From Paracoccaceae bacterium (GTDB lineage: Bacteria; Pseudomonadota; Alphaproteobacteria; Rhodobacterales; Rhodobacteraceae): a DNA stretch of 64,000 nt. A program made the position numbers and the translations under genes. Below, piece after piece: positions 27,202 to 36,496 of this stretch; the stretch's first letter is position 1, and every line of letters begins with the position of its first letter. The notes beneath the pieces are model-generated. The model saw only the letters and a list, made by a program, of their open reading frames with translations. It did not search any database and had not been told where the DNA came from. Location of the stretch: positions 1 to 64,000 of the forward strand of contig JALUYI010000054.1 in NCBI GenBank assembly GCA_027013095.1, read 5' to 3'.

Positions 27202-28257
27202 ATGGTTCCGATAGAAAAACTTGAACAGATCAAATCCCGCTTTGACTTTCTCGAGGCGAAGATGGCCGAAGGGGCTGTGGGCGAGGATTTTGCGGCGCTG
27301 GGACGGGAATATGCCGAGCTGCGGCCGCTGGTTGCCGAGATCGACGCCTATCAGCAGATGTTGCGCGACAAAACCGCCGCCGAAGAAATGCTGACGGACC
27401 CTGAAATGCACGATCTCGCCGCCGAAGAGCTGCAGACCATCGCCGCCGCCCTGCCGGGTTTGGAACAAAAGATCAACCTTGCGCTCTTGCCCCGGGATCA
27501 GGCCGATGCGCGCCCGGCTATTGTTGAGATACGCGCCGGAACCGGCGGCGACGAGGCGGCACTGTTTGCCGCCGACCTTTTGCGGATGTACCAGCGTTAC
27601 AGTGAGACCCGGGGCTGGGCATTCGAGATGGTCTCGCAAAGCGCAACCGAGCTGGGCGGCATCAAGGAGGCGATCGTCAATATCCGTGGCCCCGGCGTTT
27701 TCGCGCGGCTGAAATTTGAAAGCGGCGTGCATCGTGTGCAGCGGGTGCCAGCGACCGAATCGGGTGGGCGCGTGCACACATCGGCCGCCACGGTTGCCGT
27801 TCTGCCTGAGGCCGAAGAGGTTGACCTCGATATCCCCGCCAGCGATCTGCGCATCGACACGATGCGCGCCAGCGGGGCCGGCGGGCAGCACGTCAACACC
27901 ACAGATTCGGCGGTGCGCATCACCCATATCCCCACCGGGCTGATGGTGGTCAGCGCCGAAAAGTCCCAGCACCGCAATCGGGAAATCGCGATGGGTGTCC
28001 TGCGCAGCCGTCTTTACGAGATGAAACGTCGCGCGGCGGCGGATGCACGGGCGGCAACGCGCAAGGGACAGGTCGGCTCGGGCGATCGTTCCGAGCGGAT
28101 CCGCACCTATAATTTTTCGCAAGGTCGGGTCACCGATCACCGGGTCAATCTGACGCTTTACAAGCTGGATCAGGTGCTTCAGGGGGATCTTGACGAAATC
28201 ATCGATGCGCTGATTGCCGACGATCAGGCCAGCCGTCTGGCGGAGTTGAGCCTATGA
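27202..28257 (+). CDS. prfA: Peptide chain release factor 1, PrfA
   Basis: RF1 reads UAA and UAG and triggers peptide release. The 351-residue product shows the GGQ motif in [18 protein letters not shown] (Gly-Gly-Gln at 227-229), the [13 protein letters not shown] segment of domain 2 and the [18 protein letters not shown] motif. It overlaps prmC by 4 bp, whose product methylates the GGQ glutamine. Confidence 0.95.
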   Translation: MVPIEKLEQIKSRFDFLEAKMAEGAVGEDFAALGREYAELRPLVAEIDAYQQMLRDKTAAEEMLTDPEMHDLAAEELQTIAAALPGLEQKINLALLPRDQADARPAIVEIRAGTGGDEAALFAADLLRMYQRYSETRGWAFEMVSQSATELGGIKEAIVNIRGPGVFARLKFESGVHRVQRVPATESGGRVHTSAATVAVLPEAEEVDLDIPASDLRIDTMRASGAGGQHVNTTDSAVRITHIPTGLMVVSAEKSQHRNREIAMGVLRSRLYEMKRRAAADARAATRKGQVGSGDRSERIRTYNFSQGRVTDHRVNLTLYKLDQVLQGDLDEIIDALIADDQASRLAELSL

Positions 28258-29123
28258 GCAAAGACCCTGAAAGAAACGACGACAACAGCATCGGCGCCGC
28301 CCTGAAGGCGGCAACCCAAGAGCTGGTGCGTGCCCAAATAGCCGATGCCGCAGGGGATGCGCGTCGCCTTGTGGCCTTTGCGATGGAGTTGTCGGCGGCG
28401 GCGCTGAGCGCCAACCTCGGGGATCGGGTGACCCCGGCCGGGCTGGAGGCGCTGGATGCTGCGATTCGCGCCCGGATCGAGCGGCGCCCGGTCTCGCACA
28501 TTGTTGGCGGACGGGAATTCTGGGGCCACCGCTTCAAGGTCACACCGGCGGTTCTGGACCCGCGCCCCGAGACCGAAATTCTGGTCGAGGCCGCGCTCTC
28601 ACAGCCGTTTTCGCGGGTGCTCGACCTCGGGACCGGCTCGGGCTGCATCCTGCTCTCCCTGTTGGCGGATCGGCCACAGGCCAGCGGTGTCGGCGTTGAT
28701 GCCAGTCCCGATGCGCTGGAGGTCGCGCTGGAAAACGCCGCCGGGCTGGATCTGGAGGGGCGGGCCGACTTTCTGCTGTCGGACTGGTTTTCGGCCTTTG
28801 ACGGGGTTTTCGATCTGATCGTCGCCAACCCGCCCTATATCGCGCTGGAGGAAATGGCGACGCTGCAGCCCGAGGTCCTGAAATGGGAGCCGATGGCGGC
28901 GCTTTGTGCCGGCCCTTCGGGGTTGGAAGCCTATGAAACCATCGCCGAGGGGATTGGCCCCTATCTTGCGCCCGGCGGCCGGGTGCTGCTCGAGGTGGGT
29001 CCAACCCAGGCTGACGCCGTCTCGGCACTGTTTGCCAAGGCCGGGCTTGTGGCGCAGACGATCCACCCGGATCTGGACGGGCGTGCCCGCGTGGTCGAGA
29101 TGCGCGCCCCGAAAAAAGGCTGA
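28254..29123 (+). CDS. prmC: Release factor glutamine methyltransferase PrmC (HemK)
   Basis: PrmC methylates the Gln of the GGQ motif of release factors with SAM. The 289-residue product has an N-terminal helical domain, the [13 protein letters not shown] motif, methyltransferase motif I ([16 protein letters not shown]) and the catalytic NPPY (192-195 in VANPPYI). It is translationally coupled to prfA, the common arrangement. Confidence 0.94.
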   Translation: MSKDPERNDDNSIGAALKAATQELVRAQIADAAGDARRLVAFAMELSAAALSANLGDRVTPAGLEALDAAIRARIERRPVSHIVGGREFWGHRFKVTPAVLDPRPETEILVEAALSQPFSRVLDLGTGSGCILLSLLADRPQASGVGVDASPDALEVALENAAGLDLEGRADFLLSDWFSAFDGVFDLIVANPPYIALEEMATLQPEVLKWEPMAALCAGPSGLEAYETIAEGIGPYLAPGGRVLLEVGPTQADAVSALFAKAGLVAQTIHPDLDGRARVVEMRAPKKG

Positions 29124-29172
29124 CATTTTTGCCAAAATTTGGGAAAAGTCACGATTTGTTCATGTTTTTGCC

Positions 29173-29200
29173 TTGTCTTGGAGCCCGAGCCCTGTATAGG
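29173..29200 (+). promoter_or_regulatory. Candidate promoter of the DUF4167 gene
   Basis: TTGTCT (29173-29178) and TATAGG (29195-29200) are spaced 16 bp apart in the 233 bp gap between prmC and the DUF4167 gene. Otherwise that gap holds nothing I recognise. The leader would be about 150 bases. Confidence 0.35.
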
Positions 29201-29356
29201 GTTCTTTCAGGCGGTTGATCGATACTTGGTATATCTCGACCGCAGGATCGCTCTGAAAAGTAATCTACGGGACGAAGCGGCGGGATTGGCCGCAGAACGA
29301 CAAAGTAGAACCACAAAACTCCCAACCGGCTCCAGACGGGCAGAAAAACCTGACAC

Positions 29357-29965
29357 ATGAGATCTCCGAACAAGTCGCGTTCGCGCAACAAGAACCAGAA
29401 CCGCAGAAGCTCGGCCAATATTGTCAACCGGGTCTTTGACAGCTCTGGCCCAGATGGCAAGGTGCGGGGGACGCCGCAGCAGATTATTGATAAATATCAT
29501 TTACTTGCACGGGATGCGCAGCTGTCCGGGGATCGTGTTGCCGCGGAAAATTTTCAGCAACATGCCGAGCATTACATCCGCCTTCTGAATGAAGCCATGC
29601 GTGAACAGAACCAGCGGCGCGAGCAGCAGGAGGCCCAGCGGCGCGAGCAGCAGCAACAGGCCGATGCGCGTGCTCAGCAGCACCAGCAAAAACCCCCCGT
29701 CGCGATCGACCCGCGCCAGACCGAACAACCCGAGATCCCGGATTCGGCCCTTCTGGAGGCCCGGGGCGAGGTGGCGCCGGTGGTTGCCGACAGCGGCCTT
29801 GTGGAAACCCCCGAGGGCAAGGCGCGGCGCCGCGGGTCCAGATCATCGGGCCGTCAAAGGGCGAAACCGGCAGGCGATTCTGCCGGCGGCCCCACGGGTT
29901 CTGCCGAGGATGGCGATGAGTCCTCCGATGGCTCGGCCACAGGCGAAGAGCAGGCCGCACAATAA
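29357..29965 (+). CDS. DUF4167 domain protein
   Basis: A 202-residue protein with a highly conserved alphaproteobacterial N-terminal domain: basic MRSPNKSRSRNKNQNRR, then FDSSGPDGKVRGTPQQII, YHLLARDAQLSGDRVAAEN and FQQHAEHYIRLLNEA. This is followed by a Gln/Arg-rich low-complexity stretch (about 80-115) and an acidic, Ser/Gly-rich tail. The basic head suggests RNA or ribosome contact, but that is inference. It converges on rsmA; the gap between them holds a 6-bp stem hairpin (CACGCC/GGCGTG) without a T-run. Confidence 0.8.
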   Translation: MRSPNKSRSRNKNQNRRSSANIVNRVFDSSGPDGKVRGTPQQIIDKYHLLARDAQLSGDRVAAENFQQHAEHYIRLLNEAMREQNQRREQQEAQRREQQQQADARAQQHQQKPPVAIDPRQTEQPEIPDSALLEARGEVAPVVADSGLVETPEGKARRRGSRSSGRQRAKPAGDSAGGPTGSAEDGDESSDGSATGEEQAAQ

Positions 29966-30018
29966 GTCGCACGCCAGCGAAAGGCGTGGTTCCAGCGTCC
30001 CGCACCCATCGTCGCGGC

Positions 30019-30873
30019 TCAGCCTGATGCCTTTTCGGCCTCCAACGCCCGGGCCAGCGCACAAAAGCCGGCGATTGAAATGTTTTCGGCCCGCTCGGTC
30101 GGGGCGATGCCAACGCGGGCTAGAATCTCACCGATCTCGGGATGCAGAGATTTCAGGCTGGCGCGCAGCATCTTGCGCCGCTGCCCAAAGGCAGTCGCCA
30201 CCACGCGGCCAAGCAGCGCCTCGTTTGCCGGGAAAAGCATCTTTTCGCGGGCCTTGATATGAACCACGGCCGAGGTGACCTTTGGCGGCGGGGTAAAGGC
30301 GGCTGGCGCGATCTCCATCGCAATCCGGGCCTCGGCGCGCCACTGGGTCAGGATCGACAGGCGGCCATAGGCCTTGCTGCCCGGCTGTGCAACGATCCGC
30401 TGGGCCACCTCTTTTTGAAACATCAGGGTCAGGCTGTCCCAGAATGGCGGCCAGTGCGTGGGGGTCAGCCAGCGGATCAGCAGCTCGGTCCCGATGTTGT
30501 AGGGCAGGTTCGCCACCACCCGCACCGGCGGACGCAGGCAGTGGGCGATGTCCAGCTTTAGCGCGTCTCCCTCGTGGACGCTCAGCCGTCCCGGGTAGGC
30601 GGCGGCGATCTCGGCCAGAATCGGCAGGCAGCGGGTGTCCTTTTCCACCGCAACGACGTGGCGTGCCCCCTCGTGCAGAAGCGCCCGCGTCAACCCGCCG
30701 GGGCCGGGGCCGACCTCCAGCACGTCGCACGCGCTCAGATCCCCAGCCTGTCGGGCGATACGTGCCGTCAAGTTCAGGTCCATCAAAAAGTTCTGCCCCA
30801 GAGATTTTCGCGCGCTGAGCCCGGCCTTTGCGATCACCTCGCGCAAGGGGGGCAGCCCGTCGATGCGGCTCAT
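30019..30873 (-). CDS. rsmA: 16S rRNA dimethyladenosine transferase RsmA (KsgA)
   Basis: RsmA dimethylates two adjacent adenines in the 3' hairpin of 16S rRNA and serves as a late 30S assembly check. The 284-residue product shows [18 protein letters not shown], methyltransferase motif I ([16 protein letters not shown]) and the catalytic [10 protein letters not shown]. It overlaps pdxA by 4 bp and is the last gene of the lptF-to-rsmA run. Confidence 0.94.
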   Translation of the reverse strand: MSRIDGLPPLREVIAKAGLSARKSLGQNFLMDLNLTARIARQAGDLSACDVLEVGPGPGGLTRALLHEGARHVVAVEKDTRCLPILAEIAAAYPGRLSVHEGDALKLDIAHCLRPPVRVVANLPYNIGTELLIRWLTPTHWPPFWDSLTLMFQKEVAQRIVAQPGSKAYGRLSILTQWRAEARIAMEIAPAAFTPPPKVTSAVVHIKAREKMLFPANEALLGRVVATAFGQRRKMLRASLKSLHPEIGEILARVGIAPTERAENISIAGFCALARALEAEKASG

Positions 30874-31862
30874 GTCCGGGGTCCGCCGCGCCCGAATTTT
30901 GCGGCTTCACGCAGCGCTGCGATCAGACTGGAGGGGTTGGCACGCCCTTGACCGGCGATGTCCAGCGCCGTGCCGTGATCGGGGGAGGTGCGCGCAAAGG
31001 GCAGCCCCAGCGTGATGTTGATTCCGCCGTGAAAATCCAGCGTCTTGATGGGGATCAGAGCCTGATCGTGATACATGCAGAGGGCGACGTCATAGGTGCG
31101 GCGGGCTTGGGCGTGAAACATCGTATCGGCGGGCAGGGGGCCGGCAATCTCCATGCCTTGTGCGCGCAGACGCTCCAGAACTGGCGCGATCAGGGTGATT
31201 TCGGTTTGCCCCATGGCACCGCCTTCACCGGCATGGGGGTTCAGCCCCGACACCGCCAGACGCGGGTTTCTCAGCCCGTAAAGCTGCCTCATGGCGCTGT
31301 GGGTGATGGTCAGGGTTTGGCTGAGGAGATCGGCGGTCAAGAGTGCCGGCACCGCCTCCAGAGGCTCGTGGATGGTGACTGGAACGACGCGCAGGGCGGG
31401 GGCCGCCAGCATCATCACCGACCGTGTTCCGGGGCCTGCGAGATGGGCCAGAAACTCGGTATGGCCGGGAAAGGCAAAGCCCGCCCCATCCTTCAGCGCC
31501 TTCTTGTTGATCGGGTTCGTGCAGACGGCCGAGGCGGCGCCCCCTTTGACCAGATCGACCGCCCGGCGGATGACGTCGATGACGCTCTGGGCGTTTTCGC
31601 GCCGCAATTCTCCGGGAGGGTTGGCCTCAGGAAAGGGATGTGCGAGCACCGGCAAGGCGTGGGGAAAGACCGCAGCCGCCTGCCCCGGGTCGTCGATCTC
31701 ACGGATCGGGACATCGGGGGCAAGCCCGGCAAGATGGCGCGCATCGGCGATCAGGAAAAACGGCGATTCCCCGCGCAGCGCCTGCCACGCCTTCAGCGTC
31801 AGCTCAAGGCCGACCCCGGCGGGCTCGCCACAGGTCAGCGCCACGGGTTTGCTGGGCATCAT
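30870..31862 (-). CDS. pdxA: 4-hydroxythreonine-4-phosphate dehydrogenase PdxA
   Basis: PdxA oxidises 4-phosphohydroxy-L-threonine with NAD in pyridoxal phosphate synthesis. The 330-residue product has [35 protein letters not shown] with metal-binding His, the [13 protein letters not shown] motif and the [15 protein letters not shown] motif. It sits 3 bp behind surA and overlaps rsmA; the surA-pdxA-rsmA order is widely conserved in proteobacteria. Confidence 0.94.
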   Translation of the reverse strand: MMPSKPVALTCGEPAGVGLELTLKAWQALRGESPFFLIADARHLAGLAPDVPIREIDDPGQAAAVFPHALPVLAHPFPEANPPGELRRENAQSVIDVIRRAVDLVKGGAASAVCTNPINKKALKDGAGFAFPGHTEFLAHLAGPGTRSVMMLAAPALRVVPVTIHEPLEAVPALLTADLLSQTLTITHSAMRQLYGLRNPRLAVSGLNPHAGEGGAMGQTEITLIAPVLERLRAQGMEIAGPLPADTMFHAQARRTYDVALCMYHDQALIPIKTLDFHGGINITLGLPFARTSPDHGTALDIAGQGRANPSSLIAALREAAKFGRGGPRT

Positions 31863-31865
31863 GGG

Positions 31866-33155
31866 TTACTTTCGGATGATCGTCGCATCGCCCTTCAGCT
31901 CTTGCAGATAGCCATTTCCAAAGGCCTCAAGACGCTGGTTGAACATAGCGGCGCGCAGTTGTTTGCGATCGCCCTCGCTGATCTTGTTGGTCCGCGCGCA
32001 GAGCATCAGAACGACAAGCTGAGGCGCCGACTTGCCCCGTGTCAGGGCGGTCGAAATCTCGCCCCGGTCAAGGTTTTTCAGTTCGCGTGCGATGTCCCGC
32101 GGCACCTTTCCCACCGGCAGCACCTGTTCTTTAAAGGCCTTCTGCGACAGTCCCGCGCCTTGTGCACGCAGGTCGTTGCAGGTGTCCACCGCCCCCTTGA
32201 TCCGGGCGGCCTGCGCCAGCGTTTCAGGGCTGCGGCCGCCGGGTAGCAACAGGGTGGCGTAATCATAGGCGATGGTCTTGGCGGCCAGCGTCTGGTCGTT
32301 GCGCAGGCCACGCAGCTGGAACAGCACGAAGGCGTTGTTCAGTTCCAGAGGCTCGGTCACCTGTCCGACTGACATGGTCAGCAGGCGAGCGCCGATATCC
32401 GGGGGTAGGGTGTTGACCGGGCGCCAGTCCAGTTTGCCCGCGTTTTCCCGGCTGGGAGCGGCGGAATAGGTCAGCACCGCGTCCTCGAAATCGCTGAGGC
32501 TGTGGACGCTTTTTCGCACGTCTTGCAACAGCGCGCGGGTCTGTTCGCGCGCACTCGGGTCGTTGGGATCATAGGGCAGGACCAGCTCCGACAGCAAGAC
32601 CGAGGCCCCCAGCGAGGTCGAGCCCAGTGCCATCGCCGTATCCAGCTCGGATTCGGTCACGAAGGCCTTGCTCTGGAATTTGGCCTGTACCAGTTTGCGC
32701 CAGAGCAGGCCGGCGCGCACGAACTCGGTAAAGGTTTCGGGATAGACCCCGACCTTGCCCAGCTCGGCGGCCATCTGATCGGCGGTCAGATTGGCCCGTT
32801 TTGCAAACTCGTCCTTGCCCAAGCTCAGCTCGGCCTCGGTCAGCGATATGCCCAAGAGCCGGGCGGCGTTTTCCTTCAGCCGGTCATTGATCAGGTCTTC
32901 TTCGGCCTGTTTTTGCAGATCGCCGATCGAGCCGATGGCCTTCAGCAATGTTGCCCGTTGGTCGATTTCAAACGATGTGATGCCGTTGCCATTCACCGTG
33001 ATGACGACGGCATAGGGGTTTTGCGCCGCTGCGGCCAAGACGGCACCCGGGGCGAAAAGACCGGTAAGGCCCCCCGCAAAGCCCCCCGCAAAGCCCAGCG
33101 TCAGGGCCAGAAGAACAAAGGATTTCAATTTCATCTTCATCGGTCCAATCCGCAT
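31866..33155 (-). CDS. surA: Periplasmic chaperone/peptidyl-prolyl isomerase SurA
   Basis: SurA escorts outer membrane proteins, including LptD, to the BAM complex. The 429-residue precursor has a signal peptide ending near AVLAAAA, an N-terminal SurA chaperone domain (EIDQRATLLKAIG onwards) and a parvulin-like region in the middle to C-terminal half, with weak conservation. I chose the ATG at 33155, with GAGG upstream and 7 bp after the lptD stop; an in-frame ATG at 33188 lies within lptD. The signal peptide includes a short 12-bp tandem DNA repeat (Gly-Phe-Ala-Gly). Confidence 0.82.
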   Translation of the reverse strand: MRIGPMKMKLKSFVLLALTLGFAGGFAGGLTGLFAPGAVLAAAAQNPYAVVITVNGNGITSFEIDQRATLLKAIGSIGDLQKQAEEDLINDRLKENAARLLGISLTEAELSLGKDEFAKRANLTADQMAAELGKVGVYPETFTEFVRAGLLWRKLVQAKFQSKAFVTESELDTAMALGSTSLGASVLLSELVLPYDPNDPSAREQTRALLQDVRKSVHSLSDFEDAVLTYSAAPSRENAGKLDWRPVNTLPPDIGARLLTMSVGQVTEPLELNNAFVLFQLRGLRNDQTLAAKTIAYDYATLLLPGGRSPETLAQAARIKGAVDTCNDLRAQGAGLSQKAFKEQVLPVGKVPRDIARELKNLDRGEISTALTRGKSAPQLVVLMLCARTNKISEGDRKQLRAAMFNQRLEAFGNGYLQELKGDATIIRK

Positions 33156-33162
33156 GTCATCC

Positions 33163-35403
33163 TCAAAAGCTGGCACATTGGCGCGCAAAGGCGCCGCTGT
33201 TCGCCCGGGCGCCGAATCCGTCCAGCGTGATTTTCAGGCCAAGGCTGCTTGACGCGCCCACATTAGAGGAGGACGCATACTGGCGCGAGAGGGAAAGATC
33301 AATTTTTATACAATCGTTGCGATAAGTTAACGCAAGCCCCGCGTCGCTGGCCTTGGCGGTGGTCGCGTCATAGCGCCACGAGGCGACCGTGCGCCAGTTG
33401 TTTCCCAATAGCCAGCCGGCCTTGACCGACCAGTCACTGACATCGGCAGCGGTGTTTCCTGCGGCCCCTTTCAGCAGCCACAGATAGGAGGTATCCAGAT
33501 CCAGCCGCCGTGTCTTGTAGGCCAGCCGCGTTTCGGCACGCCGGATCACCGCGCCACCGCCGCCACCGCCAAGGACCAGACGCTGCACGAAATTCAGCCG
33601 CTTGGGCAGGGACAGGCGTCCCGCCAGAACAAGGCCTGAGGACGCGCCCGCCAGCCCCGAAGCGGCGCTGAACTGGCCGTTGGCGCCCAGCCGGAACACC
33701 TTGCCCGCCACAAGGTTCATGGAAAAACCCGTCTTGCTCTGCCGCGAATAGCTGACGCCGATATTGGCCCTGAACCCTTGCTCATAAATGTCGTGGCCGG
33801 GAAACCGGTTCAGGGTGAACAGATTGTTGGCCTCAAACGGAACGATCTGGCTGTCTTCGTTGGGCACGGTGGCCGCCCCGCCGGGGGCATAGACCAGTTG
33901 CAGGCGCGGCTCCAGACTTTCGGTCGCGCGCGTGCTCCGTCGCGCCATCGGCAGGCGTAGGTCCAGACTGGCCACCGAGATCGTTCGGGTGATCGGTGCC
34001 GGATAGGTGCTGTCCTGCGCGATCTCGTAACGCTCGGCCCGGCCGCGGGCGCTGGTGGTCACGATCAGCCCCGAGCGCCCGATCCACTGTCGGCTCCAGT
34101 CAAGCACAACGCCCAGACGGCGGCCGTCCCGTCCGGTGATATTGCTGCGCGCGCGCCGCCTGTAGCCGGCCAACTCGGCTCCCAGCGCCAGTTGCCCGCC
34201 CAGAACCGGCGTCTCCAGCCGTTTGCGATAGCGCGCATGGCCGAGCAAATAGGGAATGGTGTCCCCGGGAACGCTGGTCGAGAGGGTGCGATACCCCAAA
34301 AGGGCCAGATCGGTGCGGCTGTTGCGGCGTGTGCGGGCCAGAGAAATCCGGTTTTCAAGGCGCGTTGCCGATGAGAACCCGTGATCCACCAGATAGCTGC
34401 GATCCGAGGTCAGTTGCAGCTTGGCCCGCGCCTCCAGCCCGTTTTGAAAGCGCCAGTTGCCCGTGGCGAACAGATAGCCGCGGTGGCGATAGGCCATGCG
34501 GGTGTCGTTGGTCAGCGCGCCGGTCAGGCTGAGGCGGCCGTGGCGAAAGCGACGGCGGAAATCAAAGCCCAGCGTTGCGGTTCCGCTGGAATAGAGCCGC
34601 GGTTTCAGGGTGACGTCGGCGTAATCACCCAAGGTGACGAAATAGGGGGCGCTGACGCCAAAGCCCAGCTTGTCCGAGTTGCTGACCCCGGGCACCAGAA
34701 AACCGCTGGCCCGCTTGACGCTGGGGTCGGGCACTTTGATGCGCGGCAGATAGGCCACCGGCAGCCCACCGAGGCGCAGTTGGGCGCGTTCGAAAAACAA
34801 CAGCTTGCGTTGCTCGTCATGGACGATACGTCGGGCGCGGACCTGCCAGAACGGCGTCTGGTGGGCGTTGGCGATACGGCAGGTCGAGGCCGCTGCGTGG
34901 TAGAGCTGCGTATAGCGCCCGTCGCTGCGCCGAATCTCGGTCGCGGTGATCTGCATCTGCCTGTTCAGGACCATCCGGGCCGATTTCAGAACCCCTTTGC
35001 GCATGTCGCTGCTCAACTCGGCATAGCTGGCGACGATGGTTGCGGTGTCGCCGTTGCGCAGCCGCAAAGGGCCCTCGGCAATGATGGTGTTGCTGGTCTC
35101 GTCATAGGTGATCGCGCTTGCAGTCAGGATCATGTTGCCAAACGAGACGCTGACATGGCCGCTGGCGCGCAGAACCTTGTGGCCGGTGGTAAAGACGATC
35201 CTGTCCGCCGTCAGGATGGCCGCCCCGCCTGCCTTGGCGCCGGTTGCGATCGGATGGCTACCGGTGTCAGGGCCGGCCGCCGCCGCAAGGGTGGCCCCCT
35301 GCGGCATCAGCAGGGTTGCGGCCAGCGTTGCCACCAGTGTTGCCGTCAGGCCGATGTGGTGCATCCGCCGGGCCTTGGTCAGGGGCGCCGGCATTTCAGC
35401 CAT
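33163..35403 (-). CDS. lptD: LPS-assembly outer membrane protein LptD
   Basis: LptD is the outer membrane barrel that inserts LPS into the outer leaflet. The 746-residue precursor has a signal peptide, an OstA/jellyroll domain (about 60-190, with ILTADRIVFTTG and ITYDETSNTIIAEGPLRL) and the large C-terminal barrel with the PDPSVKRASGFLVPG family segment. It ends in Phe. Its start overlaps the lptG stop by 8 bp and surA follows after 7 bp, so LPS export and the chaperone that folds LptD are made together. Confidence 0.92.
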   Translation of the reverse strand: MAEMPAPLTKARRMHHIGLTATLVATLAATLLMPQGATLAAAAGPDTGSHPIATGAKAGGAAILTADRIVFTTGHKVLRASGHVSVSFGNMILTASAITYDETSNTIIAEGPLRLRNGDTATIVASYAELSSDMRKGVLKSARMVLNRQMQITATEIRRSDGRYTQLYHAAASTCRIANAHQTPFWQVRARRIVHDEQRKLLFFERAQLRLGGLPVAYLPRIKVPDPSVKRASGFLVPGVSNSDKLGFGVSAPYFVTLGDYADVTLKPRLYSSGTATLGFDFRRRFRHGRLSLTGALTNDTRMAYRHRGYLFATGNWRFQNGLEARAKLQLTSDRSYLVDHGFSSATRLENRISLARTRRNSRTDLALLGYRTLSTSVPGDTIPYLLGHARYRKRLETPVLGGQLALGAELAGYRRRARSNITGRDGRRLGVVLDWSRQWIGRSGLIVTTSARGRAERYEIAQDSTYPAPITRTISVASLDLRLPMARRSTRATESLEPRLQLVYAPGGAATVPNEDSQIVPFEANNLFTLNRFPGHDIYEQGFRANIGVSYSRQSKTGFSMNLVAGKVFRLGANGQFSAASGLAGASSGLVLAGRLSLPKRLNFVQRLVLGGGGGGAVIRRAETRLAYKTRRLDLDTSYLWLLKGAAGNTAADVSDWSVKAGWLLGNNWRTVASWRYDATTAKASDAGLALTYRNDCIKIDLSLSRQYASSSNVGASSSLGLKITLDGFGARANSGAFARQCASF

Positions 35404-36496
35404 CCTCCATATGAAGGATCAGCGCCGCGGCAAACATGAGCGCCGCCACCGGCGGACCCCATGCTGCGGCGGCCACCGGAATGGCCCCGGTCGAGCCCAG
35501 AATCTGGGCAAAATTCTGAAAGATATAGATCCCGAGCCCGCAGGTGACCGTCAGCAGGATCATCCGGCCGGTGCCGCCCGAGCGCGCGTGGCGCATGGAA
35601 AAGGCGCTGCCAATCATCACCATTGCCGCCAGCAGCAGGGGCGAGGCCAGCTCGATCTGGAAATGCACCCGATGCGCGGCGGTGGCGAAACCCGAGCTCT
35701 GCAGCCGGCGGATAAAGGCCGGCATGTCCCAGATCGAAACTGTGGTCGGGTCGCCAAAACTGTCCATGATCTGAGTCTTGGTCAAATCCGACGGCACGGT
35801 CAATTGCTGAAACCTGTGCGCGGTTTGGTCGGGCACGCGTAACTGGTCGCTGATGACCCAGAATTTCCCCGGCCCCAGCGACCAGGCGCCGGGGGTCAGG
35901 ACCGCGTATTCCGCCTCGATCCGTCGCTGATTGCGGCCATTGTCGGTAAACTCCCAAAAGGTGACGCCCAGCAGACGCGAGCCGTTGTAGTTGGCGCGTT
36001 TGGCAAAAATCACCGTCTGCCCCCGCGGGCTGCCCTGCCGCAGCCACAGCCCCTTGCGACTGAGCGAAAATGTCGAGACCGCGCCGCTCTTGTAGCGCCC
36101 GGTGTCGCTTTCAAATTTGCGCAATGCGGTGGCCGCCAGCGGGTTCAGCACCATGACGCCGAGAGCGCCGATCAGGACGGCGCTGGCGACCGGAGCGGCG
36201 AGGGTGCGAAACGCCGACTGTCCGGCCGCGCGCGTGGCCACCAGCTCATTCGAGCGGCTGAGCCCCAGAAACAAAAGCAGCGAGCTGAGAACGACGATCA
36301 TCGCCATCAGCTGATAAACGCCGCTCGGCGCCTGCAACAGGGCCAGACGCAGGGTCTCGGTCAGGCCGATGTTCTGATCTCTGAACTGGCCAAGCAGCGT
36401 CGCCGCATCGGTCAGCACGGTCAGCGCCAGAAAGCTGCCAAAGATGGCTAGAAACCGCAGCAGAAACTTGCGCGCAAAATAGAGATGGAGCGTCAT
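35396..36496 (-). CDS. lptG: LPS export ABC transporter permease LptG
   Basis: LptG pairs with LptF as the inner membrane permease of the LptB2FG complex. The 366-residue protein begins MTLHLYFARKFLLRFL, has about six membrane helices in two groups (three near the N-terminus, three near the C-terminus) around a periplasmic jellyroll region. The ATG at 36496 overlaps the lptF stop (ATGA). The same frame stays open upstream for 54 more codons through the 3' end of lptF, which matters for the G10 tract noted separately. Confidence 0.9.
   Translation of the reverse strand: MTLHLYFARKFLLRFLAIFGSFLALTVLTDAATLLGQFRDQNIGLTETLRLALLQAPSGVYQLMAMIVVLSSLLLFLGLSRSNELVATRAAGQSAFRTLAAPVASAVLIGALGVMVLNPLAATALRKFESDTGRYKSGAVSTFSLSRKGLWLRQGSPRGQTVIFAKRANYNGSRLLGVTFWEFTDNGRNQRRIEAEYAVLTPGAWSLGPGKFWVISDQLRVPDQTAHRFQQLTVPSDLTKTQIMDSFGDPTTVSIWDMPAFIRRLQSSGFATAAHRVHFQIELASPLLLAAMVMIGSAFSMRHARSGGTGRMILLTVTCGLGIYIFQNFAQILGSTGAIPVAAAAWGPPVAALMFAAALILHMEDG

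Noticed and set aside
29139-29360. 73-codon frame in the gap between prmC and the DUF4167 gene
   Set aside because: No ribosome-binding site, no recognisable domain, and it overlaps a candidate promoter; it is probably leader DNA.
30828-32246. 472-codon plus-strand frame opposite rsmA, pdxA and surA
   Set aside because: The minus-strand genes have clear motifs and coupling; the plus-strand product is low-complexity without recognisable motifs.
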